Positions 61,801 through 64,000 of a stretch of DNA of 64,000 bases are shown piece by piece (within the stretch, counting starts at the first letter, position 1; the number at the start of each line of letters is the position of its first letter). The position numbers and the translations under genes were made by a program. The notes under the pieces are model-generated. The model made no database searches and had not been told where the DNA came from. It worked only from the letters and a program-made list of their open reading frames with translations. Origin of the DNA: Aplectana chamaeleonis (lineage: Eukaryota > Nematoda > Chromadorea > Rhabditida > Cosmocercidae); contig JAPDOI010001735.1 in the NCBI GenBank assembly GCA_029168955.1, positions 1-64,000 on the forward strand, written 5' to 3'.

Positions 61801-64000
61801 AAAAATGAACGAATTCATTCGAAATTCGTTCGTTCGAAATAAAAATGAACGAATTCATTCGAAATTCGTTCGTTCGAAATAAAAAATGAACGAATTCATT
61901 CGAAATTCGTTCGTTCGAAATAAAATGAACGAATTCATTCGAAATTCGTTCGTTCGAAATAAAAATGAACGAATTCATTCGAAATTCGTTCGTTCGAAAT
62001 AAAAATGAACGAATTCATTCGAAATTCGTTCGTTCGAAATTAAAAATGAACGAATTCATTCGAAATTCGTTCGTTCGAAATAAAATGAACGAATTCATTC
62101 GAAATTCGTTCGTTCGAAATAAAATGAACGAATTCATTCGAAATTCGTTCGTTCGAAATAAAATGAACGAATTCATTCGAAATTCGTTCGTTCGAAATAA
62201 AAATGAACGAATTCATTCGAAATTCGTTCGTTCGAAATAAAAAATGAACGAATTCATTCGAAATTCGTTCGTTCGAAATAAAAAATGAACGAATTCATTC
62301 GAAATTCGTTCGTTCGAATAAAAAATGAACGAATTCATTCGAAATTCGTTCGTTCGAAATAAAATGAACGAATTCATTCGAAATTCGTTCGTTCGAAATA
62401 AAAAATGAACGAATTCATTCGAAATTCGTTCGTTCGAAATAAAAATGAACGAATTCATTCGAAATTCGTTCGTTCGAAATAAAAATGAACGAATTCATTC
62501 GAAATTCGTTCGTTCAGAAATAAAAAATGAACGAATTCATTCGAAATTCGTTCGTTCGAAATTAAAAATGAACGAATTCATTCGAAATTCGTTCGTTCGA
62601 AATAAAAAATGAACGAATTCATTCGAAATTCGCCCGTTCGAAATAAAAAATGAACGAATTCATTCGAAATTCGTTCGTTCGAAATAAAAAATGAACGAAT
62701 TCATTCGAAATTCGTTCGTTCGAAATAAAAAATGAACGAATTCATTCGAAATTCGTTCGTTCGAAATAAAAAATGAACGAATTCATTCGAAATTCGTTCG
62801 TTCGAAATTAAAAATGAACGAATTCATTCGAAATTCGTTCGTTCGAAATTAAAAATGAACGAATTCATTCGAAATTCGTTCGTTCGAAATAAGTAATGAA
62901 CGAATTCATTCGAAATTCGTTCGTTCGAAATTAAAAATGAACGAATTCATTCGAAATTCGTTCGTTCGAAATAAAAAATGAACGAATTCATTCGAAATTC
63001 GTTCGTTCGAAATAAAAAATGAACGAATTCATTCGAAATTCGTTCGTTCGAAATAAAAAATGAACGAATTCATTCGAAATTCGTTCGTTCGAAATAAAAT
63101 GAACGAATTTATTCGAAATTCGTTCGTTCGAAATAAAAAATGAACGAATTCATTCGAAATTCGTTCGTTCGAAATAAAATGAACGAATTCATTCGAAATT
63201 CGTTCGTTCGAAATTAAAATGAACGAATTCATTCGAAATTCGTTCGTTCGAAATAAAATGAACGAATTCATTCGAAATTCGTTCGTTCGAAATAAAATGA
63301 ACGAATTCATTCGAAATTCGTTCGTTCGAAATAAAATGAACGAATTCATTCGAAATTCGTTCGTTCGAAATAAAAAATGAACGAATTCATTCGAAATTCG
63401 TTCGTTCGAAATAAAAAATGAACGAATTCATTCGAAATTCGTTCGTTCGAAAGTAAAAATGAACGAATTCATTCGAAATTCGTTCGTTCAAAATAAAAAA
63501 TGAACGAATTCATTCGAAATTCGTTCGTTCGAAATAAAATGAACGAATTCATTCGAAATTCGTTCGTTCGAAATAAAAAATGAACGAATTCATTCGAAAT
63601 TCGTTCGTTCGAAATTAAAAATGAACGAATTCATTCGAAATTCGTTCGTTCGAAATAAAAAATGAACGAATTCATTCGAAATTCGTTCGTTCGAAATAAA
63701 AAATGAACGAATTCATTCGAAATTCGTTCGTTCGAAATTAAAAATGAACGAATTCATTCGAAATTCGTTCGTTCGAAATAAAATGAACGAATTCATTCGA
63801 AATTCGTTCGTTCGAAATAAAATGAACGAATTCATTCGAAATTCGTTCGTTCGAAATAAAATGAACGAATTCATTCGAAATTCGTTCGTTCGAAATTAAA
63901 AATGAACGAATTCATTCGAAATTCGTTCGTTCGAAATAAAAAATGAACGAATTCATTCGAAATTCGTTCGTTCGAAATTAAAAATGAACGAATTCATTCG

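Larger units (their letters stand above)
14609..64000 (+). repeat. 39-41-bp satellite array, at least 49.4 kb, open at the right edge
   Basis: Head-to-tail units with no interruption. Each unit is ATTCGTTCGTTCGAA, then ATAAAA(A)(A)T, then GAACGAATTCATTCGAA. The A-tract is mainly 4, 5 or 6 long, giving 39, 40 or 41 bp. A C/T difference makes either GAATTC or GAATTT. C-type dominates about 15.5-38 kb, T-type about 38-49.6 kb, and mixtures follow, mostly C after 60 kb. Other variants are a leading ATT in place of ATA, and GAAAAATG. The unit has perfect 8-bp inverted repeats (GAACGAAT / ATTCGTTC). Array length divided by 40 gives about 1,200 copies. Open frames of up to 186 codons on both strands (MNSFILFRTNEFR-type 13-residue repeats) follow from 39-bp units or sets of three 40-bp units and are not genes. 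Confidence 0.98.

Noticed and set aside
14609..64000. Many open frames on both strands of the satellite (13-residue MNSFILFRTNEFR-type and MNEFIRNSFVRNK-type repeats)
   Set aside because: They follow from 39-bp units (13 codons) or three 40-bp units (40 codons) lacking stops. They occur on both strands and several frames with no gene context.
14609..64000. CRISPR-like regular repeats
   Set aside because: There are no unique spacers; the whole 39-41-bp unit is the repeat, the genome is eukaryotic and there are no cas genes.

Overview
The window is eukaryotic and most likely from a nematode, possibly a Caenorhabditis-like one. Four things point there. (i) At 11654 there is a 22-base match, with one mismatch, to nematode spliced leader SL1, followed directly by GT. 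(ii) Several palindromic elements are flanked by TTAA, a class that is common in Caenorhabditis. (iii) Dispersed TTTGCCGGCC / TTGCCGAAAT repeats have the character of C. elegans intergenic repeats. (iv) One intron shrinks to about 61 bp once its transposons are removed, a typical nematode intron length. There are no bacterial-style operons. The species is not identified.

Layout. 1-7108: the 3' end of one conserved protein-coding gene on the + strand, the U5 snRNP RNA helicase BRR2/SNRNP200. Four exons (1114-1249, 1407-1564, 2625-2786, 6928-7108) encode the C-terminal Sec63-type module and the stop codon. The rest of the gene lies off the left edge. Its introns are packed with mobile DNA: three TTAA-flanked MITEs with AGGCAG termini (29-584, 1607-2161, 2158-2609) and, in a 4.1-kb last intron, a ~1.07-kb inverted-repeat element and further foldbacks.

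7109-14608: no confident protein gene. This stretch is a chain of foldback/palindromic elements (8248-8716, 9254-9421, 9430-10210, 10464-10596, 11250-11963, 11985-12461, 13090-13329, 14193-14317), a 42-bp minisatellite (10787-11101) and a 22-bp GC-rich minisatellite (13903-13990). The SL1-like sequence lies inside the 11250-11963 element.

14609-64000: one uninterrupted satellite array of a 39-41-bp unit, at least 49.4 kb and roughly 1,200 copies by length, running off the right edge. The unit is built from TTCG/CGAA steps around an A-tract. It has two main sequence types (GAATTC versus GAATTT in the second half) and three main A-tract lengths. Between about 18 and 43 kb the monomers carry many small indels concentrated at CG dinucleotides. 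This looks more like consensus error in an unpolished repeat than real decay. All long open frames in the array, on both strands, are by-products of the repeat.

The most unusual points are the SL1-like RNA candidate inside a foldback element, the inverted MITE pair that brackets two BRR2 exons, the BRR2 intron built almost entirely of two MITEs sharing one TTAA, and the 49-kb satellite with a possible precursor repeat 3.5 kb outside it.
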